Below, piece after piece: positions 38,646 through 50,191 of a stretch of 64,000 nucleotides of DNA. The notes beneath the pieces are model-generated. The model was not told the origin of the DNA. It did no database searches and saw nothing but the letters and a program-made list of their open reading frames with translations. This DNA comes from Dimorphilus gyrociliatus (taxonomy: Eukaryota; Annelida; Polychaeta; Dinophilidae), in assembly GCA_904063045.1 (NCBI GenBank), contig CAJFCJ010000005.1, positions 3,811,689-3,875,688 on the forward strand, given 5' to 3'. A program made the position numbers and the translations under genes. The stretch's first letter is position 1; each line of letters starts with the position of its first letter.

Positions 38646-41600
38646 ATGTTTATTTCAACAGGACTCTTCCTTTTAATTATCTTCTTTTCCGGCGTCACAT
38701 CCCGCCCTACAATAGATAACGTAATTGAGCAAATATTATTAAATTACTCTAGCTTTCTTTCTACATATTTAATTAAAGTTTATTCAAATAAATTCATCTA
38801 ACTATTCATATTTTTGGTGAAATAGAAATATTATTTTCATTAAAATTACCGATAATCTTTTATAAGAGAAAATTGAATTTTATTGAATAGAATGGCAACA
38901 TTATGAGATTGGATGATGAACTTTTTTCGGGCAGTATGAGGCACGAATTTGAAAATTCACTTATCTATAGACGGAAGAGAGCCGCAATTACTAATTTTGG
39001 CAATCAACCTCTTTCTAAATGGACTTTTCCAATCCGCTACTTTCTTGATCCCAAGTACAGTAAGTTTGATTTGATCTTCTTATCCATAGCAAATATAGGA
39101 GAAGGAAGGTAGAGAGATAAATTTATCTCTTGTATAAATACAATATATATACTGTATACTGTATATATTAGTATATACAGTATATTTGTAAATAGAAAAA
39201 CGTTATTCTAACGATGCTTATTATTTAGAGTTAATTTTGGGGAAGGAAATAATGAATTATTTACAGAAAATAGCCTCTTTTCTAATTCTTTCGTTATGCA
39301 GGCGATGGGGAAAAAGACATTATTAGAAGGGCTTTTAATATTTGGCAAGCTGAAACTTGTGTTGAGTTTGTTGAAGAAACTTTTAAAAGTTCTGCCCATG
39401 TTGACGTTAGAAAGTCTGCTACGACAACGGAATGTTTATCATTTATTGGTAAAGACAAAATTGAGACGTCGCCTCAGATTCTATTTTTAGGAAGTTCGTG
39501 CTTAAATCCCGTTAGTATTGTCAATAAAAAAAAGGAATACTTCATTGTAATACCACGACCTCTTTCTTTACATTCTCTCTCTCACTCCTTAAGCCATTCT
39601 TTAAGTTCTTTTCATTTTATTATTTTCTCATCTAAACAAAACAGATGGCAGTAGTTTTTTATATTTTTTATATAGTCTACTAAATCTACTTTCTATTTTT
39701 ACAAATCTCCTGGACATGCTTAGATTGGTTTGACTTTGCATGAAATTGGGCATCTTCTAGGCCTATGGCATGAACATCAAAGATCTGATAGACACAATTA
39801 TTTAAACGTTCTACTGAAAAATGCTGTTGAGAAGGAACAATCCAACTTTATAGCTGTTTCCGAAGAGTTGGTCCAAGTTAAATTCACACCGTATGATTTT
39901 TCGTCGATAATGCATTACAAAGAAAATGTTAGTCGATATTTCTATTTAAATTTAGGCCTAATTTTTAATGAGCCTAAAATTTGTCGTGTCTCCATCAGGC
40001 CTTTTCCAGAAAACCAACAAGTCTAAACACGATCGAAACGAAAAATGCCCTTTTTCAAAGGTCTCTTGGACAAAGGGAACAATTATCATTTTTCGATACT
40101 AAAATGATCAATTTAGCTTACTGTAGTGGTGAGAATCTTATTTATTACCCATCTAATACTTAAAAGGAATTGTATGAAATGGAAATTGTTAACTCTTTTC
40201 TTAGAAACCTGCATCACTCAACCAAAATTACAATGTAGTCACGAAGGTTATCAAAACCCGAAAGACTGCTCTACTTGTTCATGTCCTGAGGGTCTAAGTG
40301 GAAAACTTTGCGAAAAGTCATCATTTCAAGAGGGTTGGCTCCCTTATATTCAATTTATGACTTAACGAATGTTTTTGTTATTCCTTAGATGGTTGCGGCT
40401 CTAATATTCACTTAACTGACGATTCAGTTCAGACGATTGAATCGCCTGGTTTTTTTAGTCCGAAATTTTATCCAGAAAATTCTAAATGCACGTGGAATAT
40501 TACAACTGAACCCGGTTACAACGTTAAATTAACATTTTCTGATCAATTTGGTATCGTTTGCACGAAAAACCACTGTCAAGATTACTTAGAAATGGTATTG
40601 ATCCTTCATTTATCAACACTAATAACTCTCTAATATACTCCTTTTTTCTTCTAGAGACTCAATGGCGATTATGGAAAGCCAGGACCAAGGTAATCAATAA
40701 CTTATCTTTCTTTTTATATTTACGAATACTAAGTTAATTTATTCCAGATTTTGTTGTCAAAGTCCGCAAATGAAAGAGGTTAAGAGTGATCTTGATAGTG
40801 CATTATTGGTATTTAGATCTATTAAACAAGGAACTCAAACATCGGAGCGAAGAGGATTTCAGATAAGCATTCAAAGGGTTTTAGATGAAACCTGCGCTGG
40901 TCGTTGTCAAAATGGAGGAGCTTGTACTGGTGAAATTGACGTTCCTTGTAACTGTAAATCGGGTTTTGGAGGAAAATTTTGCGAAGAAAGTAATAATATA
41001 TTAAATATATTAGAATATTTCATGAAAAATATTCAAATATATTCAAATTCTTTCTTTATAAAGATATAGACGATTGCGTACCGAATCCTTGCAAGAATAA
41101 AGGAATATGTGAAGATAAGATTAACGCTTATAAATGTTCATGCGTTAATGGATATACAGGAACAACATGTGAAATTGAACCAATTGCACCTGACGCTTGT
41201 AATCCGAATCCTTGTAAAAATGAAGGATCTTGTTTACCTTTTAACCAAAATCAAAATTTTTTCTGCTCTTGTAAGCAAGGTTATACAGGAACTACCTGTG
41301 AAAAAGGTTTGTTTGGATTTTGCCTTTTCTCTCTCTCTCTCTCTCTCTCTCTTTTATCGAATTGTCAATAATTAAGTAAAATATTTACTCGATTAGAGCC
41401 GGCTTGTTTATCTAGCCCTTGCAAGAATAATGGTACCTGCCTCGATATTGTTGGCGGACAATTTATCTGTGTCTGTACAACAAGTTACGAAGGAAGTAGA
41501 TGTGAAAAAAGTAACTTATTACATATATTTTGTAAAGACTTTATCTGATAAAAGATATCATTATCTCTCATTTAGAAAATCCATGTTCATCTGGTATTTG

Positions 41601-43589
41601 CAATAAGGGAATTTGTATTAAAGATACTAGGGAACAAAGAGGTTATAGATGTGCCTGCGAACAAGGATATAGGGGAATTGATTGTACAATTCCAGATCCT
41701 TGCGTTTCTAGACCTTGCGGTTCCCGAGGCGCTTGCATTTTGACTGAAGGAAATAATTTTAGATGTGATTGTTATAATGGTTATAGCGGTGAATTTTGCG
41801 AAAATACAAGAGGGCCTTGCGATAATTCCCCCTGCGGCCAAAATGGACAATGTAGACCTATGGGTTCAAACTATGAATGCGTTTGCATAAATGGTTATAC
41901 AGGAACTAATTGCCAAAATTCCCCTTGTATGTCAAATCCGTGTTCTTCAACTGCAAGGTGCGAACTCGATTCGTCAAATAGCTCAGGTTTCAAATGCGTT
42001 TGTAGTCCTGGATATTCCGGTGATCGGTGTACAATTTTTGAGTCATGTCCTGCTGGCTTTTGTAAAAATGGAGGTACGTGCTTTAGATTAGCGGATGGAA
42101 GTTTCTCGTGTCGATGTCCAATAGGATATTACGAAAATGATTGTTCTACCCCTTCAATGTGTGTTACTTCTCCTTGTCAAAATGGTGGAACGTGTTCAGG
42201 AGGAGTAAATTACAGAGTTTGCTACTGTACATCAGGTTTTTCAGGAAATTCTTGCGAAAAAGTTGCTTCTCCTTGTAATCCGAATCCATGCCAAGGAAAT
42301 GGAACTTGCATAAGTCAGAATCCTCATTCGTACCAATGTAAATGTCCTCCCAATCGCTCAGGAGAACATTGTGAGAATCGGAAGAATTACTGTGACAGTT
42401 CTCCTTGTTTCAAAGGCAACTGTAATAATATGGGAAGTGGCTATACATGCACCTGTTGGGATGGTTACACTGGAAAAAACTGTGATACTCCACCAACTGC
42501 ATGCATAATTAATCCTTGTAAAAACGGTGGCACTTGTAGAACTAGTGATATATTAAGAGCTGATGGTCAAGCTTTATATGAATGCGACTGTTCCAGCGGT
42601 TACAGTGGAAGAACTTGTGAAATTGAAGGTTAATAGTCTATTTTATATCAATTTTTTTAAAGTTTAATTCCATTACAGAGAACGAGGGCCCATCTTGTGA
42701 ATCAATCAAATGTCTCAATAGTGGTGTTTGCGTATTAATGAATGAAGAGCCTACTTGTATCTGTAAAGTAGGATATGGAGGAGAGTACTGCGAAGAGCGA
42801 GGTATATATCTTCAAGTGTTTTAATGTCAAGTTTAATCAAAAATTGAACATTTGCTTACGACAGTCGAGGAAAGTGAGTGTAAGAGTAATCCGTGTCAGA
42901 ATAATGGAATATGCTACGTGGAAGGTGGTGTATCGAAATGTGATTGTCCCCTTGGATGGGGAGGAGATCATTGTAACATTCGTAAGTTTTCTCTAATATT
43001 GAGTAAATATTTTCAACGTAAGGATTAACTTTCTCTGATAGCTTGCGGTGCCTGCCCTGTAAGTGGAAAAGTTATTATTCCGGGATCATTATACAAGCCG
43101 TGTAAAGCAAAGAAGTTGGAAAACGAAGAAATGGCTTCTTATAGCGGGCATTATGGTTATGGAGGATTCCATAAATGTTGGTGGAACTGGTGGAATAAGC
43201 CAAAACCCAAGGAAGATCCTAAAGACTTTACCTGTTGCGAAGGATCAAAATTAATAAAAACGAGTAACGGTAGATTTAAATGCGCTGTAGAAGGCTGGGG
43301 TACATGGGAAAAGTGTCCAAGTTGCGGGAATTGCCAGAAAGTATCAAGAAGCAAATACGCAGTTCGTAAATGCGACAGAAATTACCTGAGGAAATACTGC
43401 AATTACAGAAGAAACGATTCAGTAGCTTATCTAGCCGTGACATCGTGTCAATCAAAATCTTGCAGCAACAAACCATGCAATTGCGCCTACTATAACTATT
43501 ACTGTTCGAAATGTAAATATGGATGTAGATTGAACAGCTCCAAAACCCAGTGTATGCCAGGAAACATAGCTGATAGATGGTATAAATGA
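38646..43589 (+). CDS. secreted astacin metalloprotease with CUB and about 16 EGF repeats
   Basis: Fifteen exons: 38646-38777, 38891-39059, 39302-39510, 39724-39927, 39999-40128, 40205-40333, 40389-40594, 40655-40689, 40748-40989, 41070-41306, 41397-41510, 41576-42628, 42679-42801, 42865-42981, 43042-43589. Sum 3648 nt, 1215 aa; every junction keeps phase, mostly phase 1 between EGF exons. Signal peptide [19 protein letters not shown], propeptide with a basic RRKRAA processing site, astacin catalytic domain with [13 protein letters not shown] (HExxHxxGxxHE zinc ligands) and Met-turn SSIMHY, one EGF, a CUB domain (CGSN...[18 protein letters not shown]), then about 15 EGF repeats of the CxNGGTC type, nine of them in the 1053-bp exon 12. 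The C-terminal exon is a Cys- and aromatic-rich domain I do not recognise. The layout resembles BP10/SpAN/tolloid-group astacins, which act in extracellular matrix or hatching, but with many more EGFs. Confidence 0.93.
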
Positions 43590-45140
43590 AAATCATATCA
43601 GCGACCAAAATTTTGATACTTAATCAACAGAAAAAAAAACTTTATCTTTGTTATTATCTTAATTATTCAATATTTTCTTTCTAACAAACACACTGTATTA
43701 ATACTGTATTATCCATTATTTAGAGACAACGTTTGTCTCTGTTTTACACAAAGACAAAAAGATGTTTAATATTAGTTAGCCTAATAAACGTAGATAATCA
43801 ACACCTGCATTAGATAACGATTTTGTTCATATTTTGTAAATATCACATTTTACATATACTATATAAATTTACGCCTGATATGTCACTTCAAGGAGAAGAT
43901 AACAATTCTCACTCTAAAAGAGATTGCTCTGCTAAAAAGATAGTATTAATAGAGGAAAATGAAAGAAAAAAGTATCCTCAGCTCATATCATATATAGCAA
44001 AGATGATATTTTGGTTAAGGATGGAGAACCAATTCGTTGAACTTCTACTACATACGTTTTGGACTTACTAATCAGTAAACACACCAGATTTTAATATTCA
44101 TTGAAAAGGTCTGGAGAGTTCTGGCCAGACTTGTTTATCGCAATAATTAACAATTTAATCTTCTAGGAAGCTAAAAACTGCTTTCTCTGAAGACTGGATT
44201 GAAATTGGCTAAACATTTTTTTATTATCAGAACCAAACAGACTACTTGGGTTTTTTATCAATTAAGAAAAGTAATAATTAAACCACACATGGTATTTCTA
44301 GGAAAGAGTAAGACGGTGTGCAAGGAAATCGTATAAGCTAGATTGTATTAAAAAGTATATAAGAATTATAAGTACGTCTCCTTCCTTTAATAGATTTACT
44401 ATTCATAATAGATGAGTGTCACGTCATCACCTTTTCTATCAAACACTTGAAAGTAAAGTAATAGACGAAAATTTAGAGTTTACATAACCTTTTCCCTACT
44501 TGTATATACTGCATATATACTGTTTATATACTGTATATACGAATTATATCTTTTATAAAGCTACACGTTGATACGACATTCGGCGAAAATAATAAAAAGT
44601 AGGCCTTACATCATGAGAAATAAAAACTTGCGGTAACACGCTTTGTAATCATTAAAAACGAAAGAGCAAAGTTTTCTCTTTATTCATTTATTGGGAAGTC
44701 ATTAAAATTAAGATATAAATATAATGAATTGAATGAAAAATAGTAAAAATGTATACATATTCATATATTCATACATATATATATATATATCTACTGTATA
44801 TATAAAGTATATAGCTTTGGACAGATTAGTTAGTTTCGTATAATTTAAATAAAATCACATATATAATTAATATATACATAAATTATATGTATACAGTCTA
44901 TTTATATATATGTATATATATACTGTATATATATATATTCATAGATTTATAATAAATAGGAAAGCAGCAGGATAAGAATGGAATTTTTTATTATTATTAG
45001 ATTCTTTGCTATAATCAAAATGAGACTAATCTTATCAGGAAGTAAGATAATACTAAATGCAGGCAATGTGTAATTTCTATACCTATGCTATAGTCTTGTA
45101 GAAGATAATACCCTTTCTCTTCACTGTATTACCTAGTTTG
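43590..45140. other. intergenic region between astacin and ankyrin/SOCS gene
   Basis: No supportable gene. An open stretch at 43880-44071 (63 codons from MSLQGEDNNSHS) looks mildly coding-like (KIVLIEENERKKYPQL) but has no recognised homology and no resolved splice partner. Several TATACTGTATA cores (44527, 44919) and (AT)n tracts lie at 44500-44940. Confidence 0.55.
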
Positions 45141-46604
45141 ATGGGTAATTCTTTCCCTAAGAATAAAGAGAAGAATCTCTCTTCGAAGGAATCAGAAGAA
45201 ATTCGGAAACAAATTCGAAATTTTTTACTTAAGAATGCTATTAAGCAAGACGATGTTCTTCAGCTTAGGCAATTATTGAGATATTTTAATCCGAATTTAG
45301 TTCTACCTAATGGAAGAACACCTTTAACGTTGGCTATTGATGAACAAAAGCATCACTCGGTAAGTACCCTACTAGTTGCCGGAGCTGATAGCGAATTACA
45401 AGACGGAAATGGGCGACACCCAGTCATTGAAGCTGTACGAAGTAGGAACGAGGCTGTTTTAAACATTGTATTGTCTCTGGTACCTCAGGTAAACGTTTAC
45501 GAATCGAGCGGAACCTCTCCTATTCACGCCGCTGCTGAGATTGGTAACCTGGCCGCTCTTAAGCGTTTGATAAATTTCGGAGCAGACGTGAATACGACAA
45601 CGAAAAATGAATCCAAAACTACTCCACTAATTATAGCTGCTACGTTCGGTCACGACAGAATAGTAGAAGAGCTTATACATAGGGGGGCCGACGTAAATCA
45701 TAAAGATTTATGGGGTTACTCACCAATAATTAAAGCTGCTTCAAACGGTCACATCAGTACCGTAAAACTTCTTTTAAGAAACAATGCCAACGTTAACGAC
45801 TGTAATCGATCAGGGGCTTCAGCTCTACAGTATTCATTAATGCATGATAGATGCCAAACTGCTCAATATTTAATTGAGCAAAATAGCAAGTTAGAGATTT
45901 TCAATCGTCAATGTCCACTACTGTTGGCGGCAACTTTGAATGGATGTATAGAATGTTTAAAGCTTCTTTTGAACAAATCATTAACATTTCATCAAACTGA
46001 TCAGTATAATAGACCAATGTTATATTACGCCTTAACTGATTTTCCAAATATTAGTCATTATTATAAAAGTTTCTCTCTGTGTAAGTGTAAAGGACGGTTA
46101 AAGATTGCTGAATTTCTCCTAAACGAAGGAGCCGATATTCGTCAAGTTTTCAAATTGAAATTTTGGAATACAAGATATAAGAGTTCAGAACAATTTGCTC
46201 TTTATAGATTAGCTTTAAGGGCTTTAAATGGTCCTGTCAACTTTGATCTCTCTCAAATGTTTCTCAAATTTTACAATATTGGTTGTCTAGATAGTCTTTT
46301 ACTACTGGTTAGTATTGGCTATACTCCAGACTTTTGCCTAATTTTATCACCCACCTCGAAAGATAAAAACTTGAAACACTTGGAAATGGAAAGAAATTCT
46401 CAACCAAATAATATGACTTTTAATGAATTTAGAGGCATAATTGGAAAGCGTCTATCTCATCCTCTCAAACTGAAATATTTATGCAGAAATCACGTAAGAG
46501 GATTATTAAGTTATAACGTAATTTTCGCAGTATCTCAATTAAATATTTCATCAAATTTAAAGAACTCGTTATTATTAAATTCATCGGAATTTTACGATAA
46601 TTAA
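45141..46604 (+). CDS. ASB: ankyrin-repeat, SOCS-box protein (ASB type), intronless
   Basis: One uninterrupted frame of 487 aa. I chose the ATG at 45141, which gives MGNSFPKNK, a good N-myristoylation start. Residues about 50-370 hold roughly eight ankyrin repeats, for example GTSPIHAAAEIGNLAALKRL, TTPLIIAATFGHDRIVEELI and GYSPIIKAASNGHISTVKLL. The C-terminal about 55 residues fit a SOCS box: an elongin B/C-binding segment HPLKLKYLCRNHVRGLL and a terminal LNISSNLKNSLLL resembling the LPLPxxLKxYL end. ASB proteins are substrate receptors of Cullin5-Elongin B/C ubiquitin ligases, with ankyrins binding the substrate. The SOCS box is diverged, so Cullin5 binding is inference. It is convergent with the next gene; the stop codons are about 300 bp apart. 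The absence of introns contrasts with all the neighbours. Confidence 0.83.
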   Translation: MGNSFPKNKEKNLSSKESEEIRKQIRNFLLKNAIKQDDVLQLRQLLRYFNPNLVLPNGRTPLTLAIDEQKHHSVSTLLVAGADSELQDGNGRHPVIEAVRSRNEAVLNIVLSLVPQVNVYESSGTSPIHAAAEIGNLAALKRLINFGADVNTTTKNESKTTPLIIAATFGHDRIVEELIHRGADVNHKDLWGYSPIIKAASNGHISTVKLLLRNNANVNDCNRSGASALQYSLMHDRCQTAQYLIEQNSKLEIFNRQCPLLLAATLNGCIECLKLLLNKSLTFHQTDQYNRPMLYYALTDFPNISHYYKSFSLCKCKGRLKIAEFLLNEGADIRQVFKLKFWNTRYKSSEQFALYRLALRALNGPVNFDLSQMFLKFYNIGCLDSLLLLVSIGYTPDFCLILSPTSKDKNLKHLEMERNSQPNNMTFNEFRGIIGKRLSHPLKLKYLCRNHVRGLLSYNVIFAVSQLNISSNLKNSLLLNSSEFYDN

Positions 46605-46905
46605 ATCAAGAGAAAGGCGAGGCGTCTCTTCTTGTTTGCTTGTTTATTTTTCATTGTCTTTTGGCTATACTGTATATAGTGGTAATATAGAATAAGGTAA
46701 TGTCTCTACTAATAGTGTTTATGCTCTATTCTTCGTCTTATTTTCATGTTTCAATAAGGAATTTTTTTAACAAAGACTAATAAATTAATCAAACAAAAAA
46801 TTAAAGAAAATATAACAAAGTAGAAGTACTCGGACATATAAATAACATATATAGAGATTTAATTCTATATACACTATATAATCTATCACTAATTCTCTTT
46901 CATGA

Positions 46906-47659
46906 CTAAACTTTATCAATAAGATCGCATTGAAGAGTTGAACGCTTTTCGTTTTCCCGAGTTTGTTTTCTCAATACTTTCGCTCTTTCTTCCATTATAG
47001 AATTATAACTGGGAGGAGGCTTCATTAATTTTTCAATTTTTTTCTCGTCTGATCTTTTAGGGGACGGAGCAACTATTTTATCTTCTTTTAATGTTTTAAT
47101 CATCTCTGTAATTGAATTGAGTTCTTTTGAGAGAATTTTATCGTATTCTTGCATCTTATTCTGGATAGGGGAAGAAAAATACGAAAAACTAGCTTGAATA
47201 TTGGTATTCGTGGAATTTAGGTTTAAAAAAAACGGTACTTACCAGCTGCTCTTGTAACCAGGACATTGCGCTGTCGATCTGCATTTTTCTTTCCTTAGAG
47301 TATAAATGATGATGTATTTCATTTTCTTTACCAATGCAATCTTTAATTATATGTTCATCACGAGTTTTGGCTAATACTGCAGCATTTATTTGTGATTTAC
47401 TTGTACTTTCTTTCAATGTCTTTTCTCTGAACGTCAGATTCGGAAAGGAATCATCTCTCTTCAGTTTATAATGTCCGTAACACTCACTATGAATCGAATG
47501 ACTACTCTTTGAAGAGTTATTCAAGTTTAGAACACCTTTTCGATGAGATTTGAGTAGAATTTTCAGCGGATTTTCTAAATATTTTTGCTTCAATCTTCCT
47601 CTAGATGTTTCCATCATTTTAATATTCGTTACATCATTTAGCGACTTATTTCTCGACAT
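46906..47659 (-). CDS. small coiled-coil protein, possibly FAM167-like
   Basis: Two exons (minus strand): 47243-47659 and 46906-47160, joined at phase 0 (CTG/GTAAGT ... CCAG/AAT); 672 nt, 223 aa. The N-terminal half is basic and Ser/Asn-rich without domains. Across the splice junction runs a predicted helix, SAMSWLQEQLNKMQEYDKIL followed by SKELNSITEMIKTLKED, whose W-L-x-x-E-L-x-x-M spacing recalls the FAM167 (DIORA) C-terminal segment. The tail has PPPSYNSIMEERAKVLRKQ and is highly charged. The gene is squeezed between the ASB gene (convergent) and the FET gene (same strand). The family assignment rests on a short motif only. Confidence 0.55.
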
Positions 47660-48235
47660 CTATCTTTATTGCATCCTTCGTGGGCTATCCAAAATATGAG
47701 TGGAAGGAGAATGAGGCTATTTAAAAATTCAAACGCTGCTCAACGGACAGAGGCGTCGCAAAATTTCAGGTACTATCCGTTGCACCTGTTCAACCCAGCT
47801 TTGAACTTCTTTGAAGTGTGACGGTTGCAATACTACACGCGTACTATGACTATAAAAAAACCGTATCAACTCTAGTAGGCCTAAAATTATGCACCTGTCC
47901 TTGAATATAAACTTTCTCTCACGTTGTAACGGCAGCTCATGTAAACGTGAAGAGGGAAAATCGGTTGAGAGCATGTATTCTTCTTTTCCACATAAAAGCT
48001 ATTAATGCCTTAAGCATTTTAAACATGCCAAAATTATTTTATTTATACAGTGCATCAAAACCGAAGTTTCATATAATATATATATATATATAAAAAACAG
48101 AAGAGATATAAAAGGAAATTTTCTACACATTCATCATAGAAAAAGCCGTAACGAAAAGACAGGTCTTGACAAAAAAATGATAAATTTTTCAAATATACAA
48201 ATTGTTACAACTGATGGTGACGGGGTTGATTTAAG
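47660..48235. other. spacer with FET 3' UTR
   Basis: Between the two minus-strand genes. A minus-strand AATAAA at 48038-48043, about 200 bp past the FET stop codon, is a likely polyadenylation signal. The remainder (about 47660-48030) must hold the promoter of the small coiled-coil gene; a TAGGCCTA palindrome is at 47876. Confidence 0.6.
48038..48043 (-). terminator. polyadenylation signal AATAAA (FET gene)
   Basis: Canonical hexamer on the minus strand downstream of the FET stop codon. Confidence 0.55.
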
Positions 48236-50159
48236 TTAATAAGGCCTGTCTCTGCGATCGTTTCTTCCTGCTGGCCTCCTATCTGGTCCTCCGGGGCCGC
48301 CGCGACCACCTTTTCCACCGCCACCGCCTCCTCCTCCTCGGCCACCACCTCCGCCGAAGCTACGACCACCACCGCCGCGTCCACCTCCTCCGCCGCCGCC
48401 GCCGCCGCCACGGAATCCTCCGCCGCCTCCTCGACCTGGTTAGAAAAAAAATTTCTTTGTGAAATTGTAACGAGGCATGGCTTGAAGACTAAGTCTTTGT
48501 TTTTGCACGACTTCCCAACAGGAGATAATTGAATTGAGTTGATGATTATGCATGATAGACTAATTAGTACATGGCGTTAAGCCACCGCGGACATTTGCTA
48601 AAAAGTCACGTTTCTCATCTATTTCTTTTGATTCACCGATTTCCGATTTTTCAGTTAATGTAAGGTTAGTATCTTTTATAGTTTGTTTACCAGGCGCTAA
48701 AACGTTAATATATACCTCCGCCTCGACCGCCACCGCCTCTTCCACCTGGTCCGCCTCGACCACCGCCTCCTCTTCCACCAGCTCCACCTCCTCGACCGAA
48801 GTGTCCCCCATCGTTGACCATGCCCATTCCACCTGGTTTCGGGGCTTGACACCTATTACACGATGTCCTCCAAGAGAAGTTATTGTTTTGACAACTCGGG
48901 TTTGGACAAGTCCAATCTCCCTCACGAGGCATATCTGAACGTCCACCACCACTACCTCCTCCTCGTGGTCCTCCACGTCCGCCACCTCCTCTTCCTCCAC
49001 CTCGTCTATCATTGCCACCCCACTTATTATCTGTTTTATTAATAGTTTTTTAGAAGTTTAGATGGATTTGCTGTTTCATGCAATACGTACCTGGTCCGAA
49101 ATTGGGCCTCGTTGCCTGAACAACTTTAAGAACACTACCACGAAACTCTTTGTTATTGAAGCATTCGATGGCGTAAGGAATGGTTTGATCTTCATCGTAA
49201 AATACGGTTGCTTCACCTTTTGGAGCTCCTGTGACTTTGTCAGTGTACATTTGTATTCTTGGACCGTTCGTTTTTTTATCATTCTGTGGTAAAGCACAAC
49301 GTTACTAAAATGAACTTTTTGCTGAAGAAGAAACTGACCTTCAACATTCCAATTTGACCAAAATGATCTGCTACGTCTTTTATGGTTGCATCCAGTGGTA
49401 GGTTTGATATGAATACAGCATTGGGAATTGGAACCATTTCTTTTGGTCCGTTTCCTCCCCCTCCGTCTTCATCTGTTGAAAAAAAAAGTTTTTAAATATT
49501 AGCAGTGATTAAATTTTTTTCATTCATTGCACTCATAAGATCATACTCTCATAACTGAGTGAAACATAAAGAGTCTGTCTGAACAGTGAACCCAAGAAAA
49601 CAAAAATTAACCAGGAATAATATTTTTGTCTATTTCAATAGTGGAAAGACCACACAATACCGAATAATACAGCTTTGTCAAATAGACTGTTTAAACGGAT
49701 TATCAACCATCAATATCCATTTTCAATATCCGGATATTTGAAATTTTTGGTGGTGATTTTAACACATATCACAAAACATTCTTGTCTCCTAGGTTAAGTG
49801 TTTTACAAATAAAAATCTATTAAAATCATTTTTTTTTATAAAAAATATTGCCCGTTCAAAAAGCTTTTAGAAATAAAATGACAAAAAACAGATATTAAGT
49901 TATCATTAGATAATTCGATGTAACCATATAAATGTATGTTATTTACTTAAGAAACGTTATTAGCCTTGACTCTTTAAAAAAGAAATGTTCAGTTCAGACT
50001 CTTTATGATACCCTTTACTTTTTTTCAGAGACTTTTTATCGGTGTTAACGATAATATTGCATATGGTTAATATAGAACCATTTTTTTAAATTTGTTCTTA
50101 CAATTTTTATCGACACTCTCACATTAACAATTGGTACAGTGGTGGGTGTTGTATAAAAC

Positions 50160-50191
<32 letters not shown>

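Noticed and set aside
43880-44071. 63-codon frame starting MSLQGEDNNSHS
   Set aside because: Mildly coding-like composition, but no homology, no neighbouring exon in phase and no promoter cue.
48205-49018. Glu/Val/Ala-rich frames antisense or shifted to the FET gene
   Set aside because: They are frame-shifted readings of the RGG-coding repeats; the true frame gives the zinc finger and PY-NLS.
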